DNA of 64,000 nucleotides from Maricaulis sp. (GTDB lineage Bacteria > Pseudomonadota > Alphaproteobacteria > Caulobacterales > Maricaulaceae), in NCBI RefSeq assembly GCF_030149235.1, contig NZ_JASBRW010000054.1:1-64000 (forward strand), given 5' to 3'. Shown piece by piece: positions 1 through 8,942 of this stretch. A program made the translations under genes and the position numbers. The notes below the pieces were generated by a model. The model had not been told where the DNA came from. It saw only the letters and a program-made list of their open reading frames with translations, and did not search any database. The number at the start of each line of letters is the position of its first letter. Position 1 is the first letter of the stretch.

Positions 1-1590
1 CGGCTTGATGCCTTCGGCCAGCATGTTCATGCCTTCGCCGATGAAGCGCATCACGCAACGGTTGGCGTAGAAGCCGCGCGTATCGGACACCACGATCGGG
101 GTCTTCTTGATCTTGGTGACATAGTCGATGGCCCGCGACAGGGCGTAATCACCGGTATTGTCGCCCATGATGATCTCGACCAGCATCATCTTCTCGACCG
201 GCGAGAAGAAGTGGATGCCGATGAACTGGTCTTCACGCGACGACGCCTTGGCCAGACCGGTGATCGGAATCGAGGAGGTGTTGGAGGCAAAGACCGCGTC
301 CGCCGGGATGACGTCTTCGGCCATCTTGGTGATCTTGTTCTTCAGCTCGGAATTCTCGAACACGGCCTCGATGACGAGATCGACGTCGGAGAGCAGGGCA
401 TAGTCGGTCGTCGCAACGATCCGGCCAGCGATGGCGTCAGCCTTCTCCTGGGAGAGCTTGCCGCGCTTCACACCCTTGTTGAAGTGATCCACCGCGTGCT
501 GCTTGCCCTTGTCGGCACCTTCCTGGTTGGCGTCGATGAGAACAACATCGATACCCGCCTGGGCGGAAACCGTGGCGATACCAGCCCCCATGAAGCCGGC
601 ACCGATGACCGCGATCTTGTTGACCTCGCCTTTCTTCTGGCTGGCCGGACGACGGCCGCCCTTCTCCAGCGCCTGCTTGGAGAGGAAGAGTGAACGGATC
701 ATGTTGCGGCTTTCCGGACGCATCAGCAGCTTGGTGAAATAGCGGCTCTCAATGCGCAGGCCCTGGTCGATGGAGACCTGGGCGCCTTCATAGACGCAGG
801 ACAGGATGTAACGCTGGGCCGGGTAGTTGCCATAGGTGTTCTTGCGCAGCATCGGGGATGCGGCACCGAAGACCTGGGCGCCCGCGGGATGGTAGGGGCC
901 ACCGCCCGGGAATTTGAACTTGTCGCCATCCCAGGGCTGGGTCGCATTCATCGGGTCTTCCTTGACGAGTTCCTTCGCCTTGGAGACCAGCTCGGCCATC
1001 GGCACGACGGCGTGGGCGATGCCCAGCTGCTGTGCGGACGGACCGTCATGCTGCTTGCCCTGCAGGAGGATCGGCGCGGCATTCATGACGCCGACGAGGC
1101 GCGGCAGGCGCTGGGTGCCGCCACCGCCCGGCAGAACACCGACCATGGCTTCCGGCAGGCCAACCTTGGCCTTGGGATTATCCGACGGCATGACACGGTA
1201 GTGGCAGGCCATGGTGATCTCGAAACCACCGCCGAGGGCGAGGCCATTGATCGCAGCCGCGATCGGCTTGCCGCAGGTTTCCAGCTCGCGCAGCGTCTTG
1301 TTGAGGCGATAGCACTGCTCGAACAGTTTCGCCTTGCGCTCGTCCTCGGAGAGCTTTTCCAGCTCGCCGGAACCGCCGCCGAGCTCGGACAGGTCCGCGC
1401 CGGCACAGAAGGCCGACTTGCCGGAGGTCAGGACCACGCCCTTGACCGCATCGTCGGTTTTGATCTTTTCGCTGAGTTCCGCGAAGTCAGCCATGACGTC
1501 CGCGGAGATGACATTCATCGACTTGCCGGGGCTGTCGAAAGTGACGAGGGCAATGCCGTCGCCGTCGATTTCAAATGTGAAGTTTTTCAT
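1..1590 (-). CDS. Trifunctional enoyl-CoA hydratase / 3-hydroxyacyl-CoA dehydrogenase (FadJ/FadB type), C-terminus cut off
   Basis: Catalyses the hydration and NAD-dependent dehydrogenation steps of fatty-acid beta-oxidation in the cytoplasm, normally as a complex with a thiolase. The first 530 codons are present; the rest lies left of the window. The N-terminal crotonase domain (about residues 1-190) shows the oxyanion-hole segment AFCAGADLSELGGG and the PEAMVGVLPGGGGTQRLPRL motif carrying the catalytic glutamate. A Rossmann domain starts near residue 335 with IAVIGAGFMGAGIA (GxGxxG). The ATG follows a strong GAGGAG ribosome site that lies inside the end of the preceding small gene, whose stop overlaps this start (TGATG), so the two are translationally coupled. 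It is the last visible gene of the operon led by the MerR gene. The exact paralogue name (FadJ or FadB) is not settled. Confidence 0.93.
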   Translation of the reverse strand, partial: MKNFTFEIDGDGIALVTFDSPGKSMNVISADVMADFAELSEKIKTDDAVKGVVLTSGKSAFCAGADLSELGGGSGELEKLSEDERKAKLFEQCYRLNKTLRELETCGKPIAAAINGLALGGGFEITMACHYRVMPSDNPKAKVGLPEAMVGVLPGGGGTQRLPRLVGVMNAAPILLQGKQHDGPSAQQLGIAHAVVPMAELVSKAKELVKEDPMNATQPWDGDKFKFPGGGPYHPAGAQVFGAASPMLRKNTYGNYPAQRYILSCVYEGAQVSIDQGLRIESRYFTKLLMRPESRNMIRSLFLSKQALEKGGRRPASQKKGEVNKIAVIGAGFMGAGIATVSAQAGIDVVLIDANQEGADKGKQHAVDHFNKGVKRGKLSQEKADAIAGRIVATTDYALLSDVDLVIEAVFENSELKNKITKMAEDVIPADAVFASNTSSIPITGLAKASSREDQFIGIHFFSPVEKMMLVEIIMGDNTGDYALSRAIDYVTKIKKTPIVVSDTRGFYANRCVMRFIGEGMNMLAEGIKP

Positions 1591-1841
1591 CAGGATTTCT
1601 CCTCATCGGAAGGCGCGTCGTCCTGGCCTTCCCGTTTTTGCTTTTGTTTCATGATCGCGACTCCAAAGAGCAGCGACATGGACATTCCGAAAGCGACACC
1701 GAGTGAAAGGCCGATAGCGAGATTGTCGAGCAACAGCCCAAACAGCATCCCGAACACCATGCCGGTCGGCAGGCCCAATGGCAGACCAGCTGCCAGCGTT
1801 TGGCCACCGGCAGGTTTCTCGTCCTTCGGTTCGGTGCTCAT
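1590..1841 (-). CDS. Small glycine-zipper membrane protein, unknown function
   Basis: 83 residues with a polar N-terminus (1-16), a hydrophobic core and a charged tail rich in K, E and D. The core has glycine at every fourth position (GLPLGLPTGMVFGMLFG, about residues 19-35) and a second glycine-spaced stretch at about 43-60, which is a glycine-zipper pattern typical of tightly packed membrane helices. Two transmembrane helices are likely. The gene sits between the thiolase gene (3-base gap) and the hydratase/dehydrogenase gene, whose ATG it overlaps, so it is certainly co-transcribed with beta-oxidation genes. Proteins of this type are seen in many bacteria but I know of no assigned role; a membrane tether for the oxidation complex is only a guess. 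Confidence 0.75.
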   Translation of the reverse strand: MSTEPKDEKPAGGQTLAAGLPLGLPTGMVFGMLFGLLLDNLAIGLSLGVAFGMSMSLLFGVAIMKQKQKREGQDDAPSDEEKS

Positions 1842-1844
1842 CGC

Positions 1845-3050
1845 TTAGACCCGCTCGATGATCGTCGCCGTACCCATGCCGCCGCCGACGCAAAGCGTGG
1901 CCAGGGCGGTTTCCTTGCCGGACCGCTCGAGCTCGTCGAGCACCGTGCCGAGGATGATCGCACCGGTCGCACCCAGCGGGTGACCCATGGCGATGGAACC
2001 GCCGTTCACGTTCATGATGTCGTGGTCGATGTCATAGGCCTGCATCAGGCGCAGAACCACGGCCGCGAAGGCTTCGTTCAGCTCCCAGACGTCGATGTCC
2101 TTGGCTGACATGCCGGCTTTCTTGAGCACTTTCTCCGTCACCGGAACCGGGCCGGTCAGCATGATGGTCGGCTCGGATCCGACAGACGCCATGGCGCGGA
2201 TACGGGCACGCGGCTTGAGGCCGGCGCGCTCGCCAGCTTCCTTGGACCCGACAAGGACCATGCCGGACCCGTCGACGATACCGGAGGAGTTACCACCGGT
2301 GTGGACCCAGTTGATATATTCCACTTCCGGATAGCGCTGGGTGGCCACCGCTTCGAAACCGACGAAATCGGACAGGTCCTTGAACGCCGACTTCAGCGAG
2401 CCGAGGCCCTGCATGTCGGTTTCCGGACGCATGTGCTCGTCATGGTCGAGGATGTTGAGGCCGAGCTGGTCCTTGACCGGCACGACGGTGTTCTTGAACC
2501 GGCCTTCAGCCCAGGCACGCGCGGCGCGCTTCTGGCTTTCCATGGCATAGGCGTCGACATCATCGCGGGAGAAACCATACTTGGTCGCGATCAGGTCAGC
2601 GGAGACACCCTGCGGCACGATATAGTGGTCGAAGGAAATCTCCGGGTCGGAACCCATGGCCCCGCCGTCAGAACCCATCGGCACGCGCGACATGGCTTCC
2701 ACACCGCCACCGATAGCCATGTCGGCCTCGCCGGACATGACCTTGGCCGCAGCCACGTTCACGGCTTCCAGGCCGGAGGCGCAGAAACGGTTGAGTTGGT
2801 AGCCGGCAGTGGTTTCGGCATATTTGGCGTTCATCACGGCCGAACGGGAAATGTTCGAGCCCTGCTCGCCAACCGGCGACACCACACCCATGATCACATC
2901 ATCGACCATCGCCGTGTCGAGCTCATTGCGATCGCGGATCGCCTCGAGCTGCTGCGTGGCCAGCTGCAGAGCGGTGATCTCGTTGAGGGCACCACCCTTT
3001 TTCTTGCCGCGCGGCGTCCGCACGGCGTCGTAAATATAAGCCTCGGTCAT
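1845..3050 (-). CDS. Acetyl-CoA C-acyltransferase (thiolase, FadA/FadI type)
   Basis: Performs the thiolytic cleavage of 3-ketoacyl-CoA that ends each beta-oxidation round. At 401 residues it has normal thiolase length. The nucleophilic cysteine is C90 in [12 protein letters not shown], the catalytic histidine H357 in GHPLGATG, and the second cysteine C387 in LCVGGGMG. All three active-site elements are intact. It lies upstream of, and in the same orientation as, the hydratase/dehydrogenase subunit, the classical two-subunit arrangement, here interrupted only by the small glycine-zipper gene. A biosynthetic acetoacetyl-CoA thiolase role is possible from sequence alone, but the neighbouring acyl-CoA dehydrogenases favour degradation. 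Confidence 0.95.
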   Translation of the reverse strand: MTEAYIYDAVRTPRGKKKGGALNEITALQLATQQLEAIRDRNELDTAMVDDVIMGVVSPVGEQGSNISRSAVMNAKYAETTAGYQLNRFCASGLEAVNVAAAKVMSGEADMAIGGGVEAMSRVPMGSDGGAMGSDPEISFDHYIVPQGVSADLIATKYGFSRDDVDAYAMESQKRAARAWAEGRFKNTVVPVKDQLGLNILDHDEHMRPETDMQGLGSLKSAFKDLSDFVGFEAVATQRYPEVEYINWVHTGGNSSGIVDGSGMVLVGSKEAGERAGLKPRARIRAMASVGSEPTIMLTGPVPVTEKVLKKAGMSAKDIDVWELNEAFAAVVLRLMQAYDIDHDIMNVNGGSIAMGHPLGATGAIILGTVLDELERSGKETALATLCVGGGMGTATIIERV

Positions 3051-3138
3051 GTTCAGTCCTTTCCGCTTCGCGGGTCTAGATCCTTATCGACTTTCTTGTT
3101 GGCGGCCTGGGCCGCAGGTCTTGTTCAAAAACGCAAAC

Positions 3139-3732
3139 TCACTCCCGGTCCTCGACCATATGGTAGGCGATGGCGTGCTCGCCGCGCTCATTGAGCGCTT
3201 CGGCGAGCTTCAATCGCTCGGACACGGACTTGTCCTGGGACAGCTTGGCCTTGCCCTGGAGACGATGGATCTCCAGCTCGAAGGCCTGCAGGCCGGCTTC
3301 AAGCCCGGCCCGTTTTCGCTCGGGGATATCGGTAATACGCCACTCGGCCTCGAAATCAGCGATCTGCGAGGACAGCGAGCGCTCGGCTTCCTCACCCTCG
3401 AGCGGAATGAAGCGGCCAAAGGCGTGTACGGCGACATAATTCCAGGTCGGCACTTCGCGAGCCGGATCGGAATACCAGCTCGGCGAGACATAGGCATGCG
3501 GCCCGGTAAACACCGCCATCGCCTCGACACCGGCCTGGATCTGCTCGGCGATCGGATTGTTGCGCGCGACATGGCCGATCAACACATGACGCTCGTCCGA
3601 CAGTTTCAGCGGGATATGCGTCGCCGCCAGATCCGGCGCACCCGGGACCAGGACGAGAGCGAAATCATACGACCGCATCAGCGATCGCATCTCCGCTTCG
3701 TCCTGCATCATGAAGTGCGGCGGAATATACAT
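3139..3732 (-). CDS. PaiB-family FMN-binding protein
   Basis: 197 residues starting MYIPPHF, with the split-barrel features of the PaiB family: an N-terminal segment ending in THIPL (about residue 60), GHVARNNP, the FTGPHAYVSPSWY motif (about 95-107) and VPTWNYVAVHAFG (about 113-125). The family binds FMN in a pyridoxamine-oxidase-like fold and was first described in Bacillus subtilis as a negative regulator of sporulation and protease genes; the enzymatic role is generally unknown. The stop of this gene precedes the thiolase by 88 bases, and its start follows the 388-residue acyl-CoA dehydrogenase by only 4 bases, so it belongs to the same transcription unit. Its contribution to acyl-CoA oxidation is not evident from the sequence. 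Confidence 0.88.
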   Translation of the reverse strand: MYIPPHFMMQDEAEMRSLMRSYDFALVLVPGAPDLAATHIPLKLSDERHVLIGHVARNNPIAEQIQAGVEAMAVFTGPHAYVSPSWYSDPAREVPTWNYVAVHAFGRFIPLEGEEAERSLSSQIADFEAEWRITDIPERKRAGLEAGLQAFELEIHRLQGKAKLSQDKSVSERLKLAEALNERGEHAIAYHMVEDRE

Positions 3733-3736
3733 AGCC

Positions 3737-4903
3737 CTAAAGCGTCCGTCCGATCAGGAGTTTCATGATCTCATTGGTGCCGCCGTAAATGCGCTGGACG
3801 CGGCTGTCGGTCCACATTTTGGCGATCGGGTATTCCTTCATATAGCCATACCCGCCATGCAGCTGCACGCACTCGTCGATCACTTCGTTTTGAGTGTCGG
3901 AGACCCAGTATTTCGCCATCGAGGCAGTGGCCGGGTCGAGTTCGCCCTTCATCAGGCGCTCCGAACAGTGATGAACGAAGACCTCGGCCAGGGTCGCCTT
4001 GGTCTTGCACTCGGCGAGCTTGAACTGGGTGTTCTGGAACTTGAACACAGGGCGGCCGAAAGCCTCGCGTTCCTTGGTGTATTTGATCGTCTCGTGCAGG
4101 GCACGTTTCATGGCACCGACGCCCTGGACGCCGATCTGAAGGCGCTCCTGGGGCAATTGCTGCATCAGCTGGATGAAGCCCTGGCCCTCTTCCGGACCGA
4201 GCAGCGCATCCGCGGGCACCCAGACATCTTCAAAGAAGAGCTCGGCCGTGTCCTGCGCCTTCATGCCGACTTTTTCCAGCAGGCGGCCGCGGCGGAAACC
4301 TTCCACCTTGTCCGTCTCGACCATCAGGAGCGAGACCCCGTCATAGCCCTTTTCCGGATCGGTCTTGCACACGACGATGATGAAATTGGCCGAACCGCCA
4401 TTGGTGATGAAGGTCTTCTGGCCGTTGATGCGATAGCCATTACCGTCCTTCAGAGCCGTCGTCTTGACGCTTTGCAGGTCCGAGCCCGTGCCCGGCTCCG
4501 ACATGGCGATGGCGCCGATCAGCTCACCGGAGATCATGCGCGGGAGGATGGATTTCTTCTGCTCTTCCGAGCCGTAATGGACCACGTAGGGCGCGATGAT
4601 GGAGTTGTGCAGGCCGACACCCCAGCCAGCCGCACCCACTTCGGCACCGGCGGTGTGGAAGACGTATTCATGCCCCCAGTCGCCGCCGGCTCCGCCATAT
4701 TCCTCCGGCACGGACGGGCAGAGAATTCCCGCCTCGCCCGCCTTGGTCCAGATCTCGCGATCGACCATGCCCTGCTCTTCCCAACGCTCGGCATTGGGAA
4801 CGCATTCCTTCTCCATGAAACCGCGGACGCTGTCCTCGAAAATGACGACGTCTTCGCGGGCCAAAAAGGCCGGTCGCGGTACGTTGAGCGGATCTTCAAA
4901 CAT
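3737..4903 (-). CDS. Acyl-CoA dehydrogenase, 388 residues
   Basis: FAD-dependent alpha,beta-desaturation of acyl-CoA thioesters, passing electrons to electron-transfer flavoprotein. Length is typical of the family. The substrate/FAD loop AMSEPGTGSDLQSVKT is present around residues 132-148, the TFITNGG segment follows near 163, and the C-terminal RIYGGTNEIMKLLIG motif carries the usual family signature, with the FAD-binding QLHGGYGYM preceding it. The ATG follows a GGAAGGT ribosome site. It is the third gene of the operon, 37 bases after a second, longer acyl-CoA dehydrogenase, so two desaturases of different chain preference are probably co-expressed. Substrate length cannot be read from sequence. 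Confidence 0.95.
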   Translation of the reverse strand: MFEDPLNVPRPAFLAREDVVIFEDSVRGFMEKECVPNAERWEEQGMVDREIWTKAGEAGILCPSVPEEYGGAGGDWGHEYVFHTAGAEVGAAGWGVGLHNSIIAPYVVHYGSEEQKKSILPRMISGELIGAIAMSEPGTGSDLQSVKTTALKDGNGYRINGQKTFITNGGSANFIIVVCKTDPEKGYDGVSLLMVETDKVEGFRRGRLLEKVGMKAQDTAELFFEDVWVPADALLGPEEGQGFIQLMQQLPQERLQIGVQGVGAMKRALHETIKYTKEREAFGRPVFKFQNTQFKLAECKTKATLAEVFVHHCSERLMKGELDPATASMAKYWVSDTQNEVIDECVQLHGGYGYMKEYPIAKMWTDSRVQRIYGGTNEIMKLLIGRTL

Positions 4904-4940
4904 GACCTTCCTCCCCAGGTGGTCGTTGATACAGATTGGC

Positions 4941-6728
4941 TTAGAAGGCCTCCGCGTCGAGCGCCATCATGGTGTCGGCGCCGGCCTGGACCTTGGCCAG
5001 GTGCATGTCGGCTTCCGGCACCCAGCGATCGAGGAAGTAACGACCCGTTGCGAGTTTTGTTTTGTAGAACGGGTCGCTATCGCCCGCGGCGATCTTGGCA
5101 GCGGAGGTCTTGGCCATGACAGCCCACATATAGGTCAGGCAGGTCAGACCGAAGAGGTTGAGATAGTCGTGGCTGGCGGCGCCGGCGTGGTCGAAATTCT
5201 CCAGCGCGTTATTCATCAGCCAGTCGGTGCCTTCCTTGAGCTTGCCCTTGGTCTCGGCAACCGCCTCGATGAAAGGTTTGACGCTCTCATCGCCGCCTTC
5301 GGCGACAAAGGCATCGAGCTCGTTGAAGAAGGAGGTGATCGGACGCATGCCGTTCATGGCCAGTTTGCGGCCAACAAGGTCAAGCGCCTGCACGCCATTG
5401 GTGCCTTCATAGATCAGGGTGATGCGGGCATCGCGCAGCAGCTGGGACGCACCCCACTCCTCGGTGAAGCCGGAACCGCCATGCACCTGCAGGCCGTTGG
5501 AGACCATGTCATAGCCCTTGCCGGTCAGGTAGGACTTCACGATCGGGGTGAGCAGCGCCATGTAATCGCCGCCCTTTTCGCGGGCCGCGGCATCATCGGA
5601 CTTCTCTTCCAGGTCGCCGTGCAGTGCGGTCCACAGCGCGAAGCAGCGCGCGCCTTCGACGAAGGCTTTCTGGTCCATCAGCATGCGACGCACATCCGGG
5701 TGCACAATGATCGGGTCAGCCGGGCCATTGGCGTTCTTCGGACCGGTCAGGGAACGACCCTGGAGGCGATCCTTGGCGAAATCAACGGACTGCTGGTAGG
5801 CGGCTTCCGCCAGGGCATAACCCTGAAGGCCAACGCCGAGGCGGGCTTCATTCATCATGATAAACATGATTTTGAGGCCCTTGTTTTCCTCGCCCACAAG
5901 CCAGCCGGTGGCGTCGTCATAGTCCATGACGCAGGTTGCATTGCCGTGGATGCCCATCTTGTGCTCCAGGCCGCCGCACTTGAGCGAGTTGCGCTCACCC
6001 GGATTGCCGTCGGCATCGGGGATGAATTTCGGCACCACGAAGAGCGAGATACCCTTCACGCCTTCCGGCGCGCCCTCGATGCGGGCGAGCACGAGGTGGA
6101 CGATATTCTCCGCCATGTCGTGCTCACCGGAAGAGATCCAGATCTTCTGGCCGGTGATCTTGTAAGACCCGTCCGGCTGCGGCACGGCCTTGGTGCGCAG
6201 CAGACCCAGATCGGTCCCGCAATGCGGCTCGGTCAGGTTCATCGTCCCGCCCCACTGGCAGGAAATCATCTTCGGCAGGTAGAGTTCTTTCTGCTCGTCC
6301 GAACCGCCGGTGTGCAGCGCGGCGGCGGCACCCAGGGTCAGGCCCGGATACATGCCAAACGCCATATTGGCGGAGGAGACCATCTCATTGACGGCCAGGT
6401 TGAGCACGTGCGGCAGGCCCTGACCGCCATAGGCCGGATCGGAGGACAGCGCCGTCCAGCCGGCTTCGGACATCTGCTGGAACGCCTCCTTCCAGCCCGT
6501 CGGGGTTTTCACGTTGCCGTCGGCGTCGCGGGTACAACCCTCAACATCACCTACTTTGGAGATCGGCGCCAGCACGCCCTCGCAGAATTTCGCGCTCTCA
6601 TCGAGGATGGCGTCAATCGTGTCACGATCGGCGTCGGAGAAACCGGGCAGGTTGGAATACTGGGCGAGGTCCAACACATCGTGCAGGACGAATTGCTGGT
6701 CACGGACGGGGGCGCGATATGCGGCCAT
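4941..6728 (-). CDS. Acyl-CoA dehydrogenase, long (595-residue) type with C-terminal extension
   Basis: A long-form acyl-CoA dehydrogenase with an N-terminal extension (YRAPVRDQQFVLHDVLDL) and an extra C-terminal helical domain, as in the FadE/DmdC-like group. Motifs seen are MNLTEPHCGTDLGLLRTKA (about 160-180), KIWISSGEHD, the IYEGTNGVQALDLVGRKL segment near residue 440 with the catalytic-region glutamate, and QVHGGSGFTEEWG just before it. I place the start at the ATG at 6728 (MAAYRAPVR) because GGAG lies nine bases upstream; an in-frame TTG two codons earlier is less likely. It is the first enzyme gene after merR, 54 bases away. DmdC-like enzymes act on methylmercaptopropionyl-CoA, so a role in marine DMSP breakdown is possible but unproven. 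Confidence 0.94.
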   Translation of the reverse strand: MAAYRAPVRDQQFVLHDVLDLAQYSNLPGFSDADRDTIDAILDESAKFCEGVLAPISKVGDVEGCTRDADGNVKTPTGWKEAFQQMSEAGWTALSSDPAYGGQGLPHVLNLAVNEMVSSANMAFGMYPGLTLGAAAALHTGGSDEQKELYLPKMISCQWGGTMNLTEPHCGTDLGLLRTKAVPQPDGSYKITGQKIWISSGEHDMAENIVHLVLARIEGAPEGVKGISLFVVPKFIPDADGNPGERNSLKCGGLEHKMGIHGNATCVMDYDDATGWLVGEENKGLKIMFIMMNEARLGVGLQGYALAEAAYQQSVDFAKDRLQGRSLTGPKNANGPADPIIVHPDVRRMLMDQKAFVEGARCFALWTALHGDLEEKSDDAAAREKGGDYMALLTPIVKSYLTGKGYDMVSNGLQVHGGSGFTEEWGASQLLRDARITLIYEGTNGVQALDLVGRKLAMNGMRPITSFFNELDAFVAEGGDESVKPFIEAVAETKGKLKEGTDWLMNNALENFDHAGAASHDYLNLFGLTCLTYMWAVMAKTSAAKIAAGDSDPFYKTKLATGRYFLDRWVPEADMHLAKVQAGADTMMALDAEAF

Positions 6729-6782
6729 GTTCAAGTCTCCAAATCAGATCGGGCACGGCGAACGCCGCCCCGTTTAATGAGG

Positions 6783-7265
6783 TCAGCTGGACGGCAGGCC
6801 GGTCCAGTCTTCGAGGCGAGCAGCGGCCAGGGCCTCAAAAGCCCGGGCGCGCCGTTTAACATCTTCGGACGGTTCGTTTTCGGTCACGCGGGCATTGAGC
6901 CAGTCGAGCCCGGACTGGATTTCCGCCAGCGCACGCTCGACGTCTTCGCGTTGCTGTTCGAGGACACGCTTGCGGTTTTCAAAACGCTCGAGCGCGGCAT
7001 GCAAAGTCGTCGGATTGCCGGCATCGATGAAACGCAGGTCGAGCATTTCCTTGATCTCGTCGAGCGCAAAGCCGACGCGCTTGCCACGCAGGATCAGCTC
7101 GATACGGGCTCGATCGACCGCGGAATACACCCGGGCCGCACCGCGGCGGGTCGGATTGATCATCCCCTTCTGCTCGTAGAAACGGAGCGTACGCGGCGTA
7201 ATATCGAACTCCTGAGAGAGCTCGCGAATGGAAAATTCAGCGTCTGGAGGCACAGGCTTGACCAT
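6783..7265 (-). CDS. MerR-family transcriptional regulator of the acyl-CoA oxidation operon
   Basis: 160 residues. The N-terminal winged helix-turn-helix is clear: FSIRELSQEFDITPRTLRFYEQKGMINPTRRG at about residues 11-42, followed by the family's RARIELILRGKRVGFALDEI. A long coiled-coil segment (about 90-135, rich in E, R, L) would form the antiparallel dimerisation helix. No cysteine cluster is seen, so a metal sensor is unlikely; the group resembles LiuR-like regulators of branched-chain or fatty-acid breakdown that respond to acyl-CoAs. It heads the operon of two acyl-CoA dehydrogenases, paiB-like gene, thiolase and hydratase/dehydrogenase, and a palindromic candidate operator lies 21 bases upstream of its start, suggesting autoregulation and control of the whole unit. 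Confidence 0.92.
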   Translation of the reverse strand: MVKPVPPDAEFSIRELSQEFDITPRTLRFYEQKGMINPTRRGAARVYSAVDRARIELILRGKRVGFALDEIKEMLDLRFIDAGNPTTLHAALERFENRKRVLEQQREDVERALAEIQSGLDWLNARVTENEPSEDVKRRARAFEALAAARLEDWTGLPSS

Positions 7266-7285
7266 GGGTGAACTGTGTTCACATC

Positions 7286-7307
7286 TTTACGCGAACGTCA
7301 ACGTAAA
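7286..7307. promoter_or_regulatory. Candidate MerR operator upstream of the acyl-CoA oxidation operon
   Basis: Inverted arms TTTACG (7286-7291) and CGTAAA (7302-7307) flank a central ACGT (7295-7298), making an imperfect 22-base palindrome. On the minus strand a TTGACG hexamer that could be a -35 element (7296-7301) lies inside it. MerR-family regulators bind such dyads within the promoter spacer, so this is a likely site for the adjacent merR product. Binding is inferred, not shown. Confidence 0.55.
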
Positions 7308-7398
7308 AAATGCCATTTCAGCCCCGGTTCAGCTCTTCTCCGGTGAAATTGTTTTCACCCTCTTTTCTCAGCCCGCTGAAGGCGGCAAACTCAGCCCC

Positions 7399-8937
7399 AT
7401 GACCGGTTCATTGCGCGTATTCCTGATTGCCGTCCTGGCCCTGCTCACCCCTGTGGCAGCAGCCCAGACCAGCGATCCCGATCCATTTTCGATCTTCGCT
7501 CCACAGCCTTTGCCGACGCAGGCGGAACCCGAGCCCGAACCGGAGCCGGCGCTGACGCGTCCGGCCGGACTGCATCTGGATGCCGAAGCCTATAACGCTT
7601 ACCGCGCAACCCGCACACGTGACGCGCTCGTCACCCGCTGGCGCGTCGAACAATTTGATCTGGGCGGCACCCGCCTTGGTGCGCAAACCCAAAGCCTCGT
7701 CCTCGGCGACCGCTACGTGCATGATCGCGAAGACGGCACCAGCACCGTCTATGACTTCGCCACCGGTCGCATTTTGAGCTTCACAGCTGATGGCGTTCTG
7801 AACCGGCCGATCGCCGCGCATGTCCACCGGCAGATGGATACCTTCAACCGCTTCACGGCGGGCGGGACGCGGGACGAGATTGCCGGCCCCGGCGGCGCGG
7901 TTTTCGAACGCTTCTGGATCGAAAGCGCCATGGGCATCCGCATCAACCCGGCCATATTGCAGCCTCGCCAGCTGGAGAGTGGACGTATGGAGGCGCCGCG
8001 CACACCGGACGGGCCGGCCGTGTTCAGCTGGACCCCATCAGAAGATGGCAATGCGGTCCAGAGCGATCTGCTTCGCCGCTGGATGCGCCACACCCTGCCC
8101 ATCCATCAGGACGTGCTTGATCCGATGGCCGGCGCGTCGACCTTGCCAGCGAGCTTCGAATTCCTGGTCTTCAGCCCCTCCAGCCCGGACGGCCGCCGTG
8201 AGCGCTGGACCCTGCAAGAGAGCACGCCCGTCGAACGGGGTTTCGCCTGGACAGACCAGCCGCGCGCACCGGTGTCAGCCTACGCACCGTCCGCGGAGGC
8301 CATGAGCGCTATCCTGGAAACCGGTATCGAGGCTGCCCAGACCGCAAGCGAAGCGCCCGGAGAAGCCGATTTCCTCGACCGAGCGCAGGCCCTTTCCCAG
8401 GCCGGCGATCTCAACGGGCGCTATCTCACCCTGATCCACGCGGCCAATCACTTTGGCACCTGCACGCCGGGAGAAGCGGCCTCGCAAGTCTGCGCCGCGA
8501 CCAGCAGCACGCTGGCATCCGGGCTTGGTAACCGGGCCTTTGAAAGCCTGGCCTCTGCCGTCAATGGCGGCCTGTCCAATGCTGACGGGTTGATCGAAGC
8601 TCTGGCCCCGTATGCAGAGCGTGGCGACACGGCCGGCGCGGGGGCCCACCTGCTCCGGGCACAGGCCTTTGCGGTCAAGGGGCCTAGCTTTGATCTCGAC
8701 GCGCTTGACGCCTTCGCCCGCGCCGCCGAACTCGACCCCTATGCTCCCCTGACCTACTGGCATGCCGGCCGTTTTGCGGCCAGCCGGGGGGATATCGAGA
8801 CGGCCTGGCTGTTGTTCGACATCGCCCAGTCGCTCAATGCCGAGACCGCCAACACGGCGCTGCGGGACACCGCGGCCCTGGTAACCCGCTTGCGCGCGAT
8901 CTCGCCGGATTACTTCGCGCCGGACGCAGACGGTTAA
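7399..8937 (+). CDS. Exported protein with C-terminal TPR-like region, unknown function
   Basis: I choose the ATG at 7399 because it begins a good signal peptide (MTGSLRVFLIAVLALLTPVAAAQ, cleaved after about residue 21); upstream in-frame codons run through the divergent merR promoter. The mature 490-residue protein starts with an acidic/proline-rich linker of repeated PE units (about 38-50), then an uncharacterised domain with a beta-rich look (60-310), then alpha-helical repeats resembling TPR (about 340-510; for example AFARAAELDPYAPLTYWHAG). Divergent from merR and followed by podJ 188 bases later. I recognise no family. A periplasmic role is likely from the signal peptide. Confidence 0.75.
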   Translation: MTGSLRVFLIAVLALLTPVAAAQTSDPDPFSIFAPQPLPTQAEPEPEPEPALTRPAGLHLDAEAYNAYRATRTRDALVTRWRVEQFDLGGTRLGAQTQSLVLGDRYVHDREDGTSTVYDFATGRILSFTADGVLNRPIAAHVHRQMDTFNRFTAGGTRDEIAGPGGAVFERFWIESAMGIRINPAILQPRQLESGRMEAPRTPDGPAVFSWTPSEDGNAVQSDLLRRWMRHTLPIHQDVLDPMAGASTLPASFEFLVFSPSSPDGRRERWTLQESTPVERGFAWTDQPRAPVSAYAPSAEAMSAILETGIEAAQTASEAPGEADFLDRAQALSQAGDLNGRYLTLIHAANHFGTCTPGEAASQVCAATSSTLASGLGNRAFESLASAVNGGLSNADGLIEALAPYAERGDTAGAGAHLLRAQAFAVKGPSFDLDALDAFARAAELDPYAPLTYWHAGRFAASRGDIETAWLLFDIAQSLNAETANTALRDTAALVTRLRAISPDYFAPDADG

Positions 8938-8942
8938 CGAAG

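Noticed and set aside
4596-7271. An 891-codon open frame on the plus strand across the acyl-CoA dehydrogenase and merR genes
   Set aside because: It is the antisense shadow of GC-rich genes with clear motifs on the minus strand; its own translation is rich in H, R and Q and has no family features.
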